A stretch of 11,868 nt of DNA from Flavobacteriales bacterium (GCA_947450405.1 CANFVI010000037.1:1-11868); one strand, 5' to 3'; shown: positions 1 to 7,503, counted from the first letter of the stretch. The notes: generated from the sequence alone by a model not told the origin. Made by a program: numbers and translations.

Positions 1-81
1 GTAATCTATACTTCATATCAACTTTAAATCTAATTTTAACATTAATCGATAATCATCGACCATTTATCGGCAAGTTTACCC

Positions 82-121
82 AAAAAACAAGGATTTAACA
101 AGTTTATTTTATCCTTTTGTT
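82..121 (-). terminator. Probable rho-independent terminator of the accC/dehydrogenase transcript
   Basis: Read on the minus strand, AACAAAAGGAT (121-111) can pair with ATCCTTGTT (94-86). This gives a nine-pair stem with a two-A bulge and a 16-nt loop. The T-run from 87 to 82 overlaps the end of the stem. The site lies about 50 bp past the dehydrogenase stop codon, where the leftward operon should end. The stem is AT-rich, so the hairpin would be weak. Folding was judged by eye. Confidence 0.45.
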
Positions 122-137
122 AGGAAACTTACAAAAT

Positions 138-153
138 ATTTTTTGCAAAAAAT
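138..153. repeat. 16-bp AT-rich palindrome
   Basis: ATTTTTTG followed directly by its reverse complement CAAAAAAT forms a perfect palindrome 15 bp past the dehydrogenase stop codon. It overlaps a second small dyad, TGCA-N5-TGCA (144-156). Without a loop or GC-rich stem it is a poor terminator. It may be a protein-binding dyad or chance in AT-rich sequence. Confidence 0.4.
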
Positions 154-168
154 GCAATAAAAGCTGCA

Positions 169-1128
169 CTATGCTCTACTTATATTATTGTAATTCAATA
201 TATTAATGAGCAAAATTTCTGATATTTTCTCATAACTTTCAATTGTCCACCCACCCACATGCGGTGTGAGCAAAACATTTGAAAAGGAATTTAACGTTTG
301 TAACATTTTTTTGTCAAAATCATCGTTCATATTTGGTGGTTCATTTGGCAAAACATCAGCACCAAAACCAACAATTTTTCCTGATTTCAAAAATTTTATA
401 ACAGATTGTATATCAACTATCTTACCCCTAGATAAGTTTAATAAAACAAAGGGATTTGTAACTTGATTTATAAATGAATCATTCACAAAATTCTCTGTTT
501 CAGAGTTGAGTGGAATATGCAATGAAATGATATCAGATTTTGCCAAAATTTCATCTAATTTCACTTCTGTCAAATTTGTGTCACTAAATTCAGATTTGTA
601 TTTATCGTACACCAAAATATTGACCCCAAAACCACTTAATTTTTCGCAAACGGCTTTCCCTGTATTTCCATATCCAATTATTCCAACTGTCTTTCCCTTT
701 AATTCGACACCTCTGTTTCCTTCTCTATTCCAAATACCGCTACTCACCTCATTGTGGGATTTAACCAAATTCGTTCTCAAAGCCAACAACATAGCCAATG
801 TTTGTTCGCCAACGGCATCGGAATTGGCGTTTTCAGAATTCATCAATTTCACACCCGCACGAAACGCAGCATCTTCGTCGATGTTATCCATGCCAGCACC
901 ACCCCTAGCCACCCAAATTAAGGATGAACATTTGACAAAAAAATCTTCATTTAGAAAAAGCTTCGAACGAATTACAAGTCCCTCAATATTTTCATTTACG
1001 ATAAAATCAGCAATTTTATTTGCTTTAATTTCAGGCATATAAAACACATCAAAGCTGTTGGAAATCAATCCAAATACTAAACTTTGATGAACATCATCAA
1101 CAATTAAAACTTTTTGAATTACAGACAC
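169..1128 (-). CDS. D-3-phosphoglycerate dehydrogenase-like NAD-dependent 2-hydroxyacid dehydrogenase
   Basis: This is a cytoplasmic D-isomer-specific 2-hydroxyacid dehydrogenase of 319 residues, intact and without a C-terminal ACT domain. The closest resemblance is to short phosphoglycerate dehydrogenases, which oxidise 3-phosphoglycerate to 3-phosphohydroxypyruvate in the first step of serine synthesis. Visible motifs are the substrate loop RGGAGMDNID (75-84), the Rossmann motif GIIGYGNTG (149-157) with an acidic residue D175 that favours NAD over NADP, and the catalytic Arg in NLSRG (R234), Glu in PNEP (E263) and His in TPHVGG (H290). The start is GTG (1128-1126), directly after the accC TAA. 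No later Met or Val would keep the first beta strand KVLIVDD. Because it abuts accC it is probably co-transcribed and translationally coupled. No serC or serB is in view, so the exact substrate is inferred; glycerate, glyoxylate or another 2-hydroxyacid remains possible. Confidence 0.88.
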   Translation of the reverse strand: MSVIQKVLIVDDVHQSLVFGLISNSFDVFYMPEIKANKIADFIVNENIEGLVIRSKLFLNEDFFVKCSSLIWVARGGAGMDNIDEDAAFRAGVKLMNSENANSDAVGEQTLAMLLALRTNLVKSHNEVSSGIWNREGNRGVELKGKTVGIIGYGNTGKAVCEKLSGFGVNILVYDKYKSEFSDTNLTEVKLDEILAKSDIISLHIPLNSETENFVNDSFINQVTNPFVLLNLSRGKIVDIQSVIKFLKSGKIVGFGADVLPNEPPNMNDDFDKKMLQTLNSFSNVLLTPHVGGWTIESYEKISEILLINILNYNNISRA

Positions 1129-2628
1129 TTAATAGTTTTTTCTAGCACTATACCACGCTGATTCAGCCAGAGATGGGTTTGCAACAATATTCGCAGATTC
1201 ATTGCCTTTATTTTGAGAAAAGAAGGCAACCGCTGCCGTTGCAAGTGCAGAAAGTTCATCTTCAGATAACTTTTCATCTACCAATTCTTCTGGGTTAAAA
1301 TACTTCTGAATAAAATGAGTATCGAAATCACCTGATACAAATGAAGGGTGGGTTAAAACAAACTCTCCAAAGCTTAGGGTAGTTTCAATTCCAGTGATCA
1401 CATATTCCTTGATCGCACGACGCAATCTAGAAATGGCTTCTTCCCTAGTTGGTCCCCAAGCAATAAGTTTCGCCAACATATTATCATAATAAATTGGAAT
1501 TTCCATGTTTGATTCCATGCAATCATCAACACGAATACCCGGTCCGTTTGGTACCAAGTATTGGTTCACTTTGCCAATATTTGGCAAAAATTGTTGGAAC
1601 GGATCTTCTGCGCATACGCGCAATTCAATAGCGTGACCATTGATTTTAAGTTCATTTTGTTTGAAGGACAAGGGCAATCCTGCTGCCACATTTATTTGTT
1701 CACGAACCAAATCTAAACCTGTAATCAATTCTGTAACAGGGTGTTCTACTTGTAAACGTGTATTCATTTCTAGGAAATAGAAATCTTTACCATCAAATAA
1801 AAACTCAACGGTACCCGCTCCGGTATAATCACAAGCTCTTGCAACATTTACAGCTGCCTGACCCATTTTTTCACGAATTTCTTCGGTAAGCGCAGCACTA
1901 GGTGCTTCCTCCACCAATTTTTGATGTCGACGTTGAATACTGCATTCTCTTTCAAATAAATGGCATACATTTCCATGTTGATCGGCCATAATTTGAAGTT
2001 CAATATGCCTTGGACTTCCTACATATTTTTCTATAAAAACACTATCATCGCCAAATGCATTTCTGGCTTCATTTTGAGCCATTTGTAATGCACTTAAAAA
2101 CTCCGATTCTTGTTCAACAACCCTCATCCCTTTTCCACCACCGCCCGCAGATGCTTTCACCAAAACAGGGAATCCGATACTAATTGCCACTTGCAAAGCT
2201 GCATTAACATCTACAATGGCCTCATTGATTCCTGGAACCAAGGGAACTCCAAACTTTTCTACAGCTTGTTTACTTGCAATTTTGCTTCCCATTACTTCCA
2301 TTGCTTCGGCGGTTGGACCAATTAGCACAATTCCATTATCAACCAACTTACGCGCAAAAATTGCATTTTCAGAAAGAAAACCGTACCCGGGATGTACGGC
2401 CTGTGCTCCAGTTTTGATACACAAGTCGATAATGGTATCCATTTTCAAGTAACTCTCGTTTGATGGGGCTTTGCCAATACAATAGGCTTCGTCGGCATAG
2501 CGCACGTGACGTGCCAGAGCATCTGCTTCACTGTAAACAGCTACGGTTTTAATACCCATCTCACGACAAGTGCGCATTACCCTAATGGCAATCTCACCGC
2601 GGTTTGCAATCAATATTTTGGTAAACAT
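1129..2628 (-). CDS. accC: Biotin carboxylase subunit of acetyl-/acyl-CoA carboxylase
   Basis: This ATP-grasp enzyme carboxylates biotin on a carrier protein using ATP and bicarbonate, the first half-reaction of acetyl-CoA or propionyl-CoA carboxylase. The 499-residue protein has the biotin-carboxylase N domain (FTKILIANRGEIA at the start), the central ATP-grasp domain and the C domain. Residues matching the E. coli active site are present: K116, K158 before the glycine-rich ATP loop AGGGGKGM (161-168), H208, K237, E275, E287, N289, R291, Q293, V294, E295 and R337. It is about 50 residues longer than E. coli AccC (about 449). The extra tail (roughly 450-499, ending SAWYSARKNY) resembles tails on Bacteroidota acyl-CoA carboxylase subunits. 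No accB or carboxyltransferase gene is in the window, so the acyl substrate is unresolved. The ATG at 2628 is preceded by an A/T-rich leader without a clear ribosome-binding site; a divergent promoter lies near 2691-2723. Confidence 0.95.
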   Translation of the reverse strand: MFTKILIANRGEIAIRVMRTCREMGIKTVAVYSEADALARHVRYADEAYCIGKAPSNESYLKMDTIIDLCIKTGAQAVHPGYGFLSENAIFARKLVDNGIVLIGPTAEAMEVMGSKIASKQAVEKFGVPLVPGINEAIVDVNAALQVAISIGFPVLVKASAGGGGKGMRVVEQESEFLSALQMAQNEARNAFGDDSVFIEKYVGSPRHIELQIMADQHGNVCHLFERECSIQRRHQKLVEEAPSAALTEEIREKMGQAAVNVARACDYTGAGTVEFLFDGKDFYFLEMNTRLQVEHPVTELITGLDLVREQINVAAGLPLSFKQNELKINGHAIELRVCAEDPFQQFLPNIGKVNQYLVPNGPGIRVDDCMESNMEIPIYYDNMLAKLIAWGPTREEAISRLRRAIKEYVITGIETTLSFGEFVLTHPSFVSGDFDTHFIQKYFNPEELVDEKLSEDELSALATAAVAFFSQNKGNESANIVANPSLAESAWYSARKNY

Positions 2629-2680
2629 TTTTTGTTATTATAAAATTATTTATGAAATCGCAATCTGATTAAGATTCTGA

Positions 2681-2700
2681 TTTACCTTCGCGAAGGTAAA
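2681..2700. repeat. Perfect 20-bp palindrome between accC and ccmB
   Basis: TTTACCTTCG is followed without spacer by its exact reverse complement. Each arm contains TACCTTCG, one base from the Bacteroidota -7 consensus TAnnTTTG, so the palindrome presents a -7-like element to both strands. It sits 5 bp before the ccmB ATG and about 50 bp before the accC ATG. It could be a symmetric divergent promoter core, an operator, or both. Confidence 0.7.
2683..2690 (+). promoter_or_regulatory. Possible ccmB -7 element
   Basis: TACCTTCG ends 15 bp before the ccmB ATG, a spacing also seen before the phosphoesterase and ald genes. No TTG is found at the expected -33 distance, so this arm of the palindrome is weaker as a promoter than its minus-strand partner. 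Confidence 0.3.
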
Positions 2701-2723
2701 AAAAGATGCGCAGTATTGCCAAA
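2691..2723 (-). promoter_or_regulatory. Predicted accC promoter
   Basis: On the minus strand TTTG (2723-2720) is separated by 21 bp from TACCTTCG (2698-2691). This matches the Bacteroidota layout of a -33 TTG element and a -7 TAnnTTTG element, with one mismatch in the latter. The start of transcription would fall near 2685, giving a leader of roughly 55 nt. The upstream element lies inside the first codons of ccmB. Confidence 0.45.
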
Positions 2724-3374
2724 GTTATTTCACTTATAAAAATTGAATGGTCGTTAGACTTAAAACGACCTGCTATTTTGGCGTCTGCTATTTTGCAAAT
2801 GGCGGTGATGGCTTTGCTATCTATGTTGTCTATGTTATCTCAACCCGATAAGGCAGCAAAAATATGGAATAGTTTGTTTTGGATTACTTTAATATTCTGT
2901 ACGTTACAAGCCATTTCTAAATCCTTTTTAACTGTTTCACGAAGCCGTTGGATTTATTGGAATCAGTTATCCTCGCCTGGACAGATTTTATGGTCAAAAA
3001 TCATTTATGGTTGGCTCACAATGGTTGCACTAACCATAGTTAATTTAATCTTATTTGGATTTTTTATGGGGATGCCAGTAATCCATATGTTTGCTTATGT
3101 AAAAATATTGATTCTTGTAACTGGCGGAATTTCAACAATATTCACTTTTATTGGGGCAATTGCATCGAAAGCCAATCAGGCAGGATTCTTGGCACCGGTA
3201 TTAAGTTTACCTGTGATATTGCCATTAATTTTACTAGGAATTAAAGCTTCTAATAAGGTATTTAATCCGATATTAGTTAGTTCAGTTAACAAAGATATTT
3301 TAATGCTAACAGCACTAGATGGTTTAATTCTAGTGCTGTCGGGCATTTTATTTTCAGCTCTTTGGAAAGAGTAA
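2706..3374 (+). CDS. ccmB: Heme exporter protein B, cytochrome c maturation ABC-type transporter permease
   Basis: CcmB is the integral-membrane partner of the CcmA ATPase in the CcmABCD complex. That complex releases heme-loaded CcmE for attachment to c-type cytochromes outside the membrane. The 222-residue length fits the family. Six hydrophobic segments are visible at about 22-44, 53-74, 97-121, 128-153, 160-180 and 197-219. The N-terminal basic stretch IKIEWSLDLKRP and the motif FLAPVLSLPVILPLILLG (161-178) are typical of CcmB. The ATG at 2706 follows an A-rich AAAAAG that may serve as a weak ribosome-binding site. It stands alone: no ccmA, ccmC or ccmE is in the window, and its 3' end faces prc with only 4 bp between the stops. 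The partner genes must lie elsewhere. Confidence 0.92.
   Translation: MRSIAKVISLIKIEWSLDLKRPAILASAILQMAVMALLSMLSMLSQPDKAAKIWNSLFWITLIFCTLQAISKSFLTVSRSRWIYWNQLSSPGQILWSKIIYGWLTMVALTIVNLILFGFFMGMPVIHMFAYVKILILVTGGISTIFTFIGAIASKANQAGFLAPVLSLPVILPLILLGIKASNKVFNPILVSSVNKDILMLTALDGLILVLSGILFSALWKE
3309..3339. terminator. Hairpin inside the 3' end of ccmB, possible bidirectional terminator
   Basis: ACAGCACTAGA (3309-3319) and TCTAGTGCTGT (3329-3339) form a perfect 11-bp stem with a 9-nt loop. It lies 33 bp before the ccmB stop and 40 bp beyond the prc stop, at the junction of two convergent genes that have only 4 bp between them. On the plus strand the stem is followed by CGGGCATTTTATTTT, a loose T-rich tail; on the minus strand there is no T-run. 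It best explains how leftward prc transcripts, and perhaps rightward ones, end. The T-tracts are poor, so the role is inferred. Confidence 0.45.
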
Positions 3375-3378
3375 TTAT

Positions 3379-5472
3379 TTATTTTTTGGTCCAATCATAG
3401 AGAATCTGAATAGATTCATCTAATTGGGCATCTTTCATGTATCTCTTCACCCAATCAAGTCTTTGCGCTTTTTTCACTTCATCATTTTTCACTTCATCAA
3501 TATCCATTTGCAAAGCCATAACAGTGTCAATTACATTTTTATATTTGTAATCTTTAAAAGATTTTTCTTGCGCTTTCAAAGCTAATTGTTGGGCTTTGTA
3601 ACCTTCCAAACTCAAACTATAAGTGTATGATTTTCTAATTTTTGCTATATCAGTAGCACGTTTTTTGATTAAATTAAAATACTCGTTTTTTTGCGTTCTT
3701 AAAATGGCATCTTTAATGATAGCCGAACGCGCAGGATTATTAAACAAAGTATATTTGGCAGCAGGAATTTTATCAAATGGCATGTGATAATCCATTTCCT
3801 TTTCACCTTGTTCAATTCCATCATAAATATCCGGCAATATCACATCTGGAATCACACCCATTAATTGGGTAGTTCCGCCATTAATTCTGTAGAATTTCTG
3901 AATGGTCACTTTCACTTCACCGTATCCACGAGGAAACATAGCCGATTTACCTCCTTGAAGGGGCATCATGGTTTGCACTGTACCTTTTCCAAAGGTTGTA
4001 TTTGTACCCACAATAATTGCGCGTTTATAGTCTTGTAAAGCTGCAGCCAAAATTTCAGATGCCGATGCACTGTAGGTATTTGTTAAAATAACCAAGGGCC
4101 CTGAAAATTGAATTTCTGGATCTGGATCAGGTGCTTGTTGTATGCGCTGACTTGGGTCTTTCACTTGTACAATTGGACCTTCTTTGATAAACAAACCACC
4201 CATATCAATTGCATCTGCCAAACTTCCCCCTCCATTATTTCTTAAATCCATCACAATTCCATCTACTTTTTCAAGATTTAATTTTTCAAGTTCCAAACGA
4301 ATATCTTCACTACTGTGTCTGCCTCTCCCTTGGGCTGCAAAATCAGCATAAAAACTAGGCAATTGAATTAATCCAAATCGTTTTCCTTTAAAATTCACAA
4401 TGGCACTTCTCGCATAACTTTCATCAATCACAACCACTTCACGAACAATGGGTATAACATGAATACTACCATCTGGTTTCTTCACAGTTAATCTAACTTC
4501 AGTTCCTTTCTTACCACGAATCAATTGAATTGCATCGTCTAACTTCATGTCTACAATATCAACTGGATCCGCTTTTCCTTGGGCAACTTTCAGTATCAAA
4601 TCGCCTGCTTTCAATTCACCTTGGCGCGCACTGGCACTACCAGGAACAATACGTTCAACTTTTACATACCCATCTTTTTCAGATAAAGTAGCTCCAATTC
4701 CTTCTAATTTACCCGTCATAGAAATGTCGAAATTCGCTTTTTCTTCAGGCGGGAAATAATTTGAATGTGGATCATAAATTTCAGTTATACAGTTCGCATA
4801 AAGACTCAATTTGTCTTTTTGGTCCATTTTTCGCCAACGCTTAAACCAATCTTTGCAGAATTTTAATGTTTCAGTTCTCGCTTTCAATTCAAGCGTATCA
4901 AAAGGCAATATTTTAACAATTGCAGAATCTTTCTTTTGTTTTACGTTCTCTTGATCTTCAATTTTGCGGTATAAACGATCAATGGTTTGAAATTGCAACC
5001 AATTTTTCCAGTCAGTTTTCAATGACTCTAAATTGGGTTTGTATTTTACAACCTTATTTTCAAGCAAGTAGCTTTGATTTGATTTGTAATTCAACGGAGA
5101 CGATAATTGTTTTTCAATGAGCGGCTCAAGAATATTTAAACGAACCATTAATATAGACCATGCAGAATCTAAAAAATCATAGCGACCCACTTTAATTTGA
5201 TCATCAATGGATTTTTTAAATACACTTAGTTTATTGATGTCTTCTTGCGTAAAAAAATGCTTGTCATCATCCAAATTATTCAGGAGGTTTTCATAAACCA
5301 TCTCAGAAAATTTATCATCTAACTTCAATGGTGCATAATGTTGTTCAGACATTGCATCCGTTAATCTTATAAGTAATGGTTCATTTCCATTCCCTTGTTT
5401 GTTACTGCAAAATACCAGAACAACCATTACGGCCGCTATACTTGTGAGGGAAACCCATCTATTCATTTTCAT
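3379..5472 (-). CDS. prc: Carboxy-terminal processing (tail-specific) protease, S41A family
   Basis: Prc/Tsp proteases cleave envelope proteins near their C termini and, in enterobacteria, process penicillin-binding protein 3 and degrade peptidoglycan hydrolases. This 697-residue protein has an N-terminal hydrophobic segment (about 8-22), then an N-terminal helical domain with the conserved IYDPHSNYFPPEE (232-244). A PDZ domain (about 253-335) follows, then the S41 catalytic core (about 365-550) and a C-terminal Tsp-type domain (about 555-690). The Ser-Lys dyad is S470 in YSASASEI and K496 in TFGKGTVQ; the length is close to E. coli Prc (682). A Cys at 22 follows LVF, which is not a good lipobox, so lipidation is doubtful and the segment may be a cleaved signal or an anchor. 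The start could be M1 or M3. It lies 26 bp after the M49-like gene, probably in one transcript. Confidence 0.93.
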   Translation of the reverse strand: MKMNRWVSLTSIAAVMVVLVFCSNKQGNGNEPLLIRLTDAMSEQHYAPLKLDDKFSEMVYENLLNNLDDDKHFFTQEDINKLSVFKKSIDDQIKVGRYDFLDSAWSILMVRLNILEPLIEKQLSSPLNYKSNQSYLLENKVVKYKPNLESLKTDWKNWLQFQTIDRLYRKIEDQENVKQKKDSAIVKILPFDTLELKARTETLKFCKDWFKRWRKMDQKDKLSLYANCITEIYDPHSNYFPPEEKANFDISMTGKLEGIGATLSEKDGYVKVERIVPGSASARQGELKAGDLILKVAQGKADPVDIVDMKLDDAIQLIRGKKGTEVRLTVKKPDGSIHVIPIVREVVVIDESYARSAIVNFKGKRFGLIQLPSFYADFAAQGRGRHSSEDIRLELEKLNLEKVDGIVMDLRNNGGGSLADAIDMGGLFIKEGPIVQVKDPSQRIQQAPDPDPEIQFSGPLVILTNTYSASASEILAAALQDYKRAIIVGTNTTFGKGTVQTMMPLQGGKSAMFPRGYGEVKVTIQKFYRINGGTTQLMGVIPDVILPDIYDGIEQGEKEMDYHMPFDKIPAAKYTLFNNPARSAIIKDAILRTQKNEYFNLIKKRATDIAKIRKSYTYSLSLEGYKAQQLALKAQEKSFKDYKYKNVIDTVMALQMDIDEVKNDEVKKAQRLDWVKRYMKDAQLDESIQILYDWTKK

Positions 5473-5498
5473 CTAATAATTTCAAATAAAGACTTTAA

Positions 5499-7379
5499 TT
5501 ACTTCTTCTCTTTTTTATCTTTTGACTTTTCAGCTTCATCGTATGCCTTCAAACCTAAAGTATCAATTCCTTGATCAAAGATAATGTCTACAGGAATTTT
5601 TGCTTTTTCTAACTTCGCCAAATCTTCTTGCAATGAGGTCTTGATGATTCCACGTTCTTGCAACATTTTATCAACGCCACTTTTGTCACCATCGCCTTGT
5701 AAATGAAGCAATTCCGCAGCCAATTTTTCTATTACCGATTTCATCGCAACAACATTAACAGTATAACCTTTTTTACCAGCAACAATACAACCACTGTTTA
5801 ATAAAGTATTAAATGTAATCATATTGGCTTTACCATGGGCACTTGCAGCACCAAAACGCACTGAGCGAAATACAGATGCAACAAATGTTACATAATAATC
5901 ATCAAGAGAACCTGTTAATTCTCCCTTATTAAACAATTGGGTAACCATATACAATCCCAATACATCAGCTTTACATTCTTCAATTGCAGAATAATCTGCA
6001 CCAAGTGCTTCACGTACTGTTTTATTTTGATCTGAAACCAAATTTTTCACACCCAATCCATGCGCAACCTCATGGAACATCACATTCGCAAAAAACGCAT
6101 CAAAAAGTATGTTCTTGTGTTGAGATGGGTCAACCAAAATAAGAGAAATAGGTTTTACCATTTCTTCAAACTTTGCTTTCATTGTATTTTTCAACTGAGA
6201 TCTTCTTGTACCATAATATTTCTGAAGAACTTCATCATTAGGCAAATTCACCGCAATTGTTTTACTGCCGGCATTGCAATCACCCGCATAATAAACTGCA
6301 TCAAAAACAGCCAATTGGCTCAATGATGCGTTTGGTTTTTGTAATGGAGGATAACCTTGAATGTCTACCATATCTCCTGATGGCATAATATTGCCATTTT
6401 CATCTATTTGATTGACACCCGTATTGTTCGAAATTTCAGGTTTATATGCAGCTTCTACTGGAATATTTGCTTGAAGTTCTGGCAGATAAGAAACATATTT
6501 TTCTAATTTTGCTCCCCACTCTCTGTCACGCACCAAAACATACGCTTCAAACGAAGTTTTTGTACCCAATAATTTATCTTCATAATTTTCAATTGGCCCA
6601 ATTACAATGTCTAAGTGGGATTTCAATGTCATCCATTTGATATCCGACATGATATATTGATTCGATGTAATTGACATAGCGCGCTCACGCAAATAAATTG
6701 AAAACAGTTTGTCTTCTTTTTCAATTGCTGCAGAGGCCTTCATCATTTCTTGCAATATCAATTGAATATCTTTTTCATAAAGAGTGCTGTAATCTACCAA
6801 CCCTATTTCGTTGCCATTTGTTAATGGAAAACGCTCCATCATCATTGGCATCTCTTGCATTTTTGGCTTTTCACCTTTCTTCGGAGGTGGAGGCGGCATC
6901 AAATCTGCTTTGGTAAGTGGCTTAACAATGCTGTATGGCAGCATTAACCTCTGGCGAAAATTTGGGGGAACAGTATTGATATCAAAATTCTCAGGATAAA
7001 AATTCCCTCCCTTCGGTTTAGAACCATATCCTTGCAAAAATGGCTTATCATCGTTTAAACGATCCCAAGGACCGTAATTGATCTCGACAAATCTGCGTAG
7101 CGTATCATTTTTGATCCCCTCGAGTGCTTTCGATTTTTCTTTGAACGCTTGTTTCCAAAAAATTTCATCCACTTTTTGGGCTGCTTTTATCAAATGTACC
7201 AAACATTTTCTCTCAGCTTCACTTAACAATGCAGTATCCGTTTTGAGGGATATTTTCTTATAACTTGCTAATCTCTCAGCAACGGGGTAACCCTTTACCG
7301 CCTTTTGACCAAATGAAACAGAAGTTGAAAAAACAACCATTGCTATCATTCCGAAACGATAGAATTTATTTAATGCCAT
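5499..7379 (-). CDS. Exported M49-like (dipeptidyl-peptidase III family) zinc metallopeptidase
   Basis: This is a 626-residue putative zinc exopeptidase; M49 enzymes remove dipeptides from the N termini of short peptides. A signal peptide is clear (about 1-24, hydrophobic 10-22, likely cleavage at SFG|QKA), so it should act in the periplasm or outside. The zinc site is HEVAH (436-440) within FANVMFHEVAHGLG, with EECKAD (467-472) about 27 residues on, like the EECRAE of M49. Classical dipeptidyl-peptidase III has a six-residue HExxGH motif; here there is a five-residue HExxH. A Pro/Met-rich stretch, MPPPPPKKGEKPKMQEMPMM (161-180), breaks the N-terminal part and may be a flexible loop. The C terminus is very lysine-rich. 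It is upstream of prc in a likely two-protease operon. Family assignment rests on motifs, so exact peptide specificity is not known. Confidence 0.82.
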   Translation of the reverse strand: MALNKFYRFGMIAMVVFSTSVSFGQKAVKGYPVAERLASYKKISLKTDTALLSEAERKCLVHLIKAAQKVDEIFWKQAFKEKSKALEGIKNDTLRRFVEINYGPWDRLNDDKPFLQGYGSKPKGGNFYPENFDINTVPPNFRQRLMLPYSIVKPLTKADLMPPPPPKKGEKPKMQEMPMMMERFPLTNGNEIGLVDYSTLYEKDIQLILQEMMKASAAIEKEDKLFSIYLRERAMSITSNQYIMSDIKWMTLKSHLDIVIGPIENYEDKLLGTKTSFEAYVLVRDREWGAKLEKYVSYLPELQANIPVEAAYKPEISNNTGVNQIDENGNIMPSGDMVDIQGYPPLQKPNASLSQLAVFDAVYYAGDCNAGSKTIAVNLPNDEVLQKYYGTRRSQLKNTMKAKFEEMVKPISLILVDPSQHKNILFDAFFANVMFHEVAHGLGVKNLVSDQNKTVREALGADYSAIEECKADVLGLYMVTQLFNKGELTGSLDDYYVTFVASVFRSVRFGAASAHGKANMITFNTLLNSGCIVAGKKGYTVNVVAMKSVIEKLAAELLHLQGDGDKSGVDKMLQERGIIKTSLQEDLAKLEKAKIPVDIIFDQGIDTLGLKAYDEAEKSKDKKEKK

Positions 7380-7383
7380 TTTA

Positions 7384-7391
7384 CAAAAATA
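7384..7391 (-). promoter_or_regulatory. Candidate -7 element for the M49-like/prc operon
   Basis: On the minus strand TATTTTTG matches TAnnTTTG exactly and ends 4 bp before the ATG at 7379. A TTG candidate lies 26 bp further upstream (7420-7418), longer than usual. If used, the transcript would be leaderless or nearly so. Confidence 0.35.
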
Positions 7392-7495
7392 TGCGGTTAA
7401 TCATGTTAAAAAAACAGCAACCTTTAAATAATTTAAAATAAACGACAAAAATATAGTTTCTACCGATTTGAATAACTTAAATATGAATTTTCAAG

Positions 7496-7503
7496 CATCT
7501 TTG
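7496..7503 (+). promoter_or_regulatory. Candidate -7 element for the acyltransferase gene
   Basis: CATCTTTG differs from TAnnTTTG at one base and is followed by TAA, as in other likely promoters here. It ends 24 bp before the TTG start. The nearest upstream TTTG (7467-7470) is 25 bp away, slightly too far for a standard -33 element. Confidence 0.3.

Larger units (their letters stand above)
1..168. other. Non-coding left edge
   Basis: No convincing gene is seen here. The longest open plus-strand frame (3-98) gives about 31 residues with no recognisable domain. On the minus strand an ATG at 16-14 opens MKYRL and runs off the edge, too short to judge. The stretch is very AT-rich and lies downstream of the leftward dehydrogenase gene. 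It holds a terminator-like hairpin and a short palindrome, listed separately. CAAGTTTA occurs twice, at 71-78 and 99-106, with no evident role. Confidence 0.6.

Noticed and set aside
3..98. Open plus-strand frame at the left edge that could be the end of a gene entering the window
   Set aside because: About 31 residues rich in Leu/Ile/Asn, as expected from random AT-rich sequence, with no recognisable C-terminal motif. The preceding sequence is needed to decide.
506..1042. 178-codon open frame on the plus strand antisense to the dehydrogenase
   Set aside because: The opposite strand encodes a complete dehydrogenase with all catalytic residues. The antisense product has no recognisable domain and low-complexity Ser/Pro/Phe-rich sequence.
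2110..2452. Two overlapping plus-strand open frames antisense to accC
   Set aside because: They are shadows of the strongly conserved biotin carboxylase and lack motifs or start signals.
3430..3500. Short repeated CTTCAT/TTTTTCACTTCATC sequence in prc as a possible direct repeat
   Set aside because: It encodes a locally repetitive Lys/Asp/Glu stretch (VKNDEVKKA) in the C-terminal domain, so coding composition explains it.
6060..7263. Several short plus-strand open frames antisense to the M49-like peptidase
   Set aside because: They overlap the intact minus-strand gene completely and show no domain or plausible initiation context.
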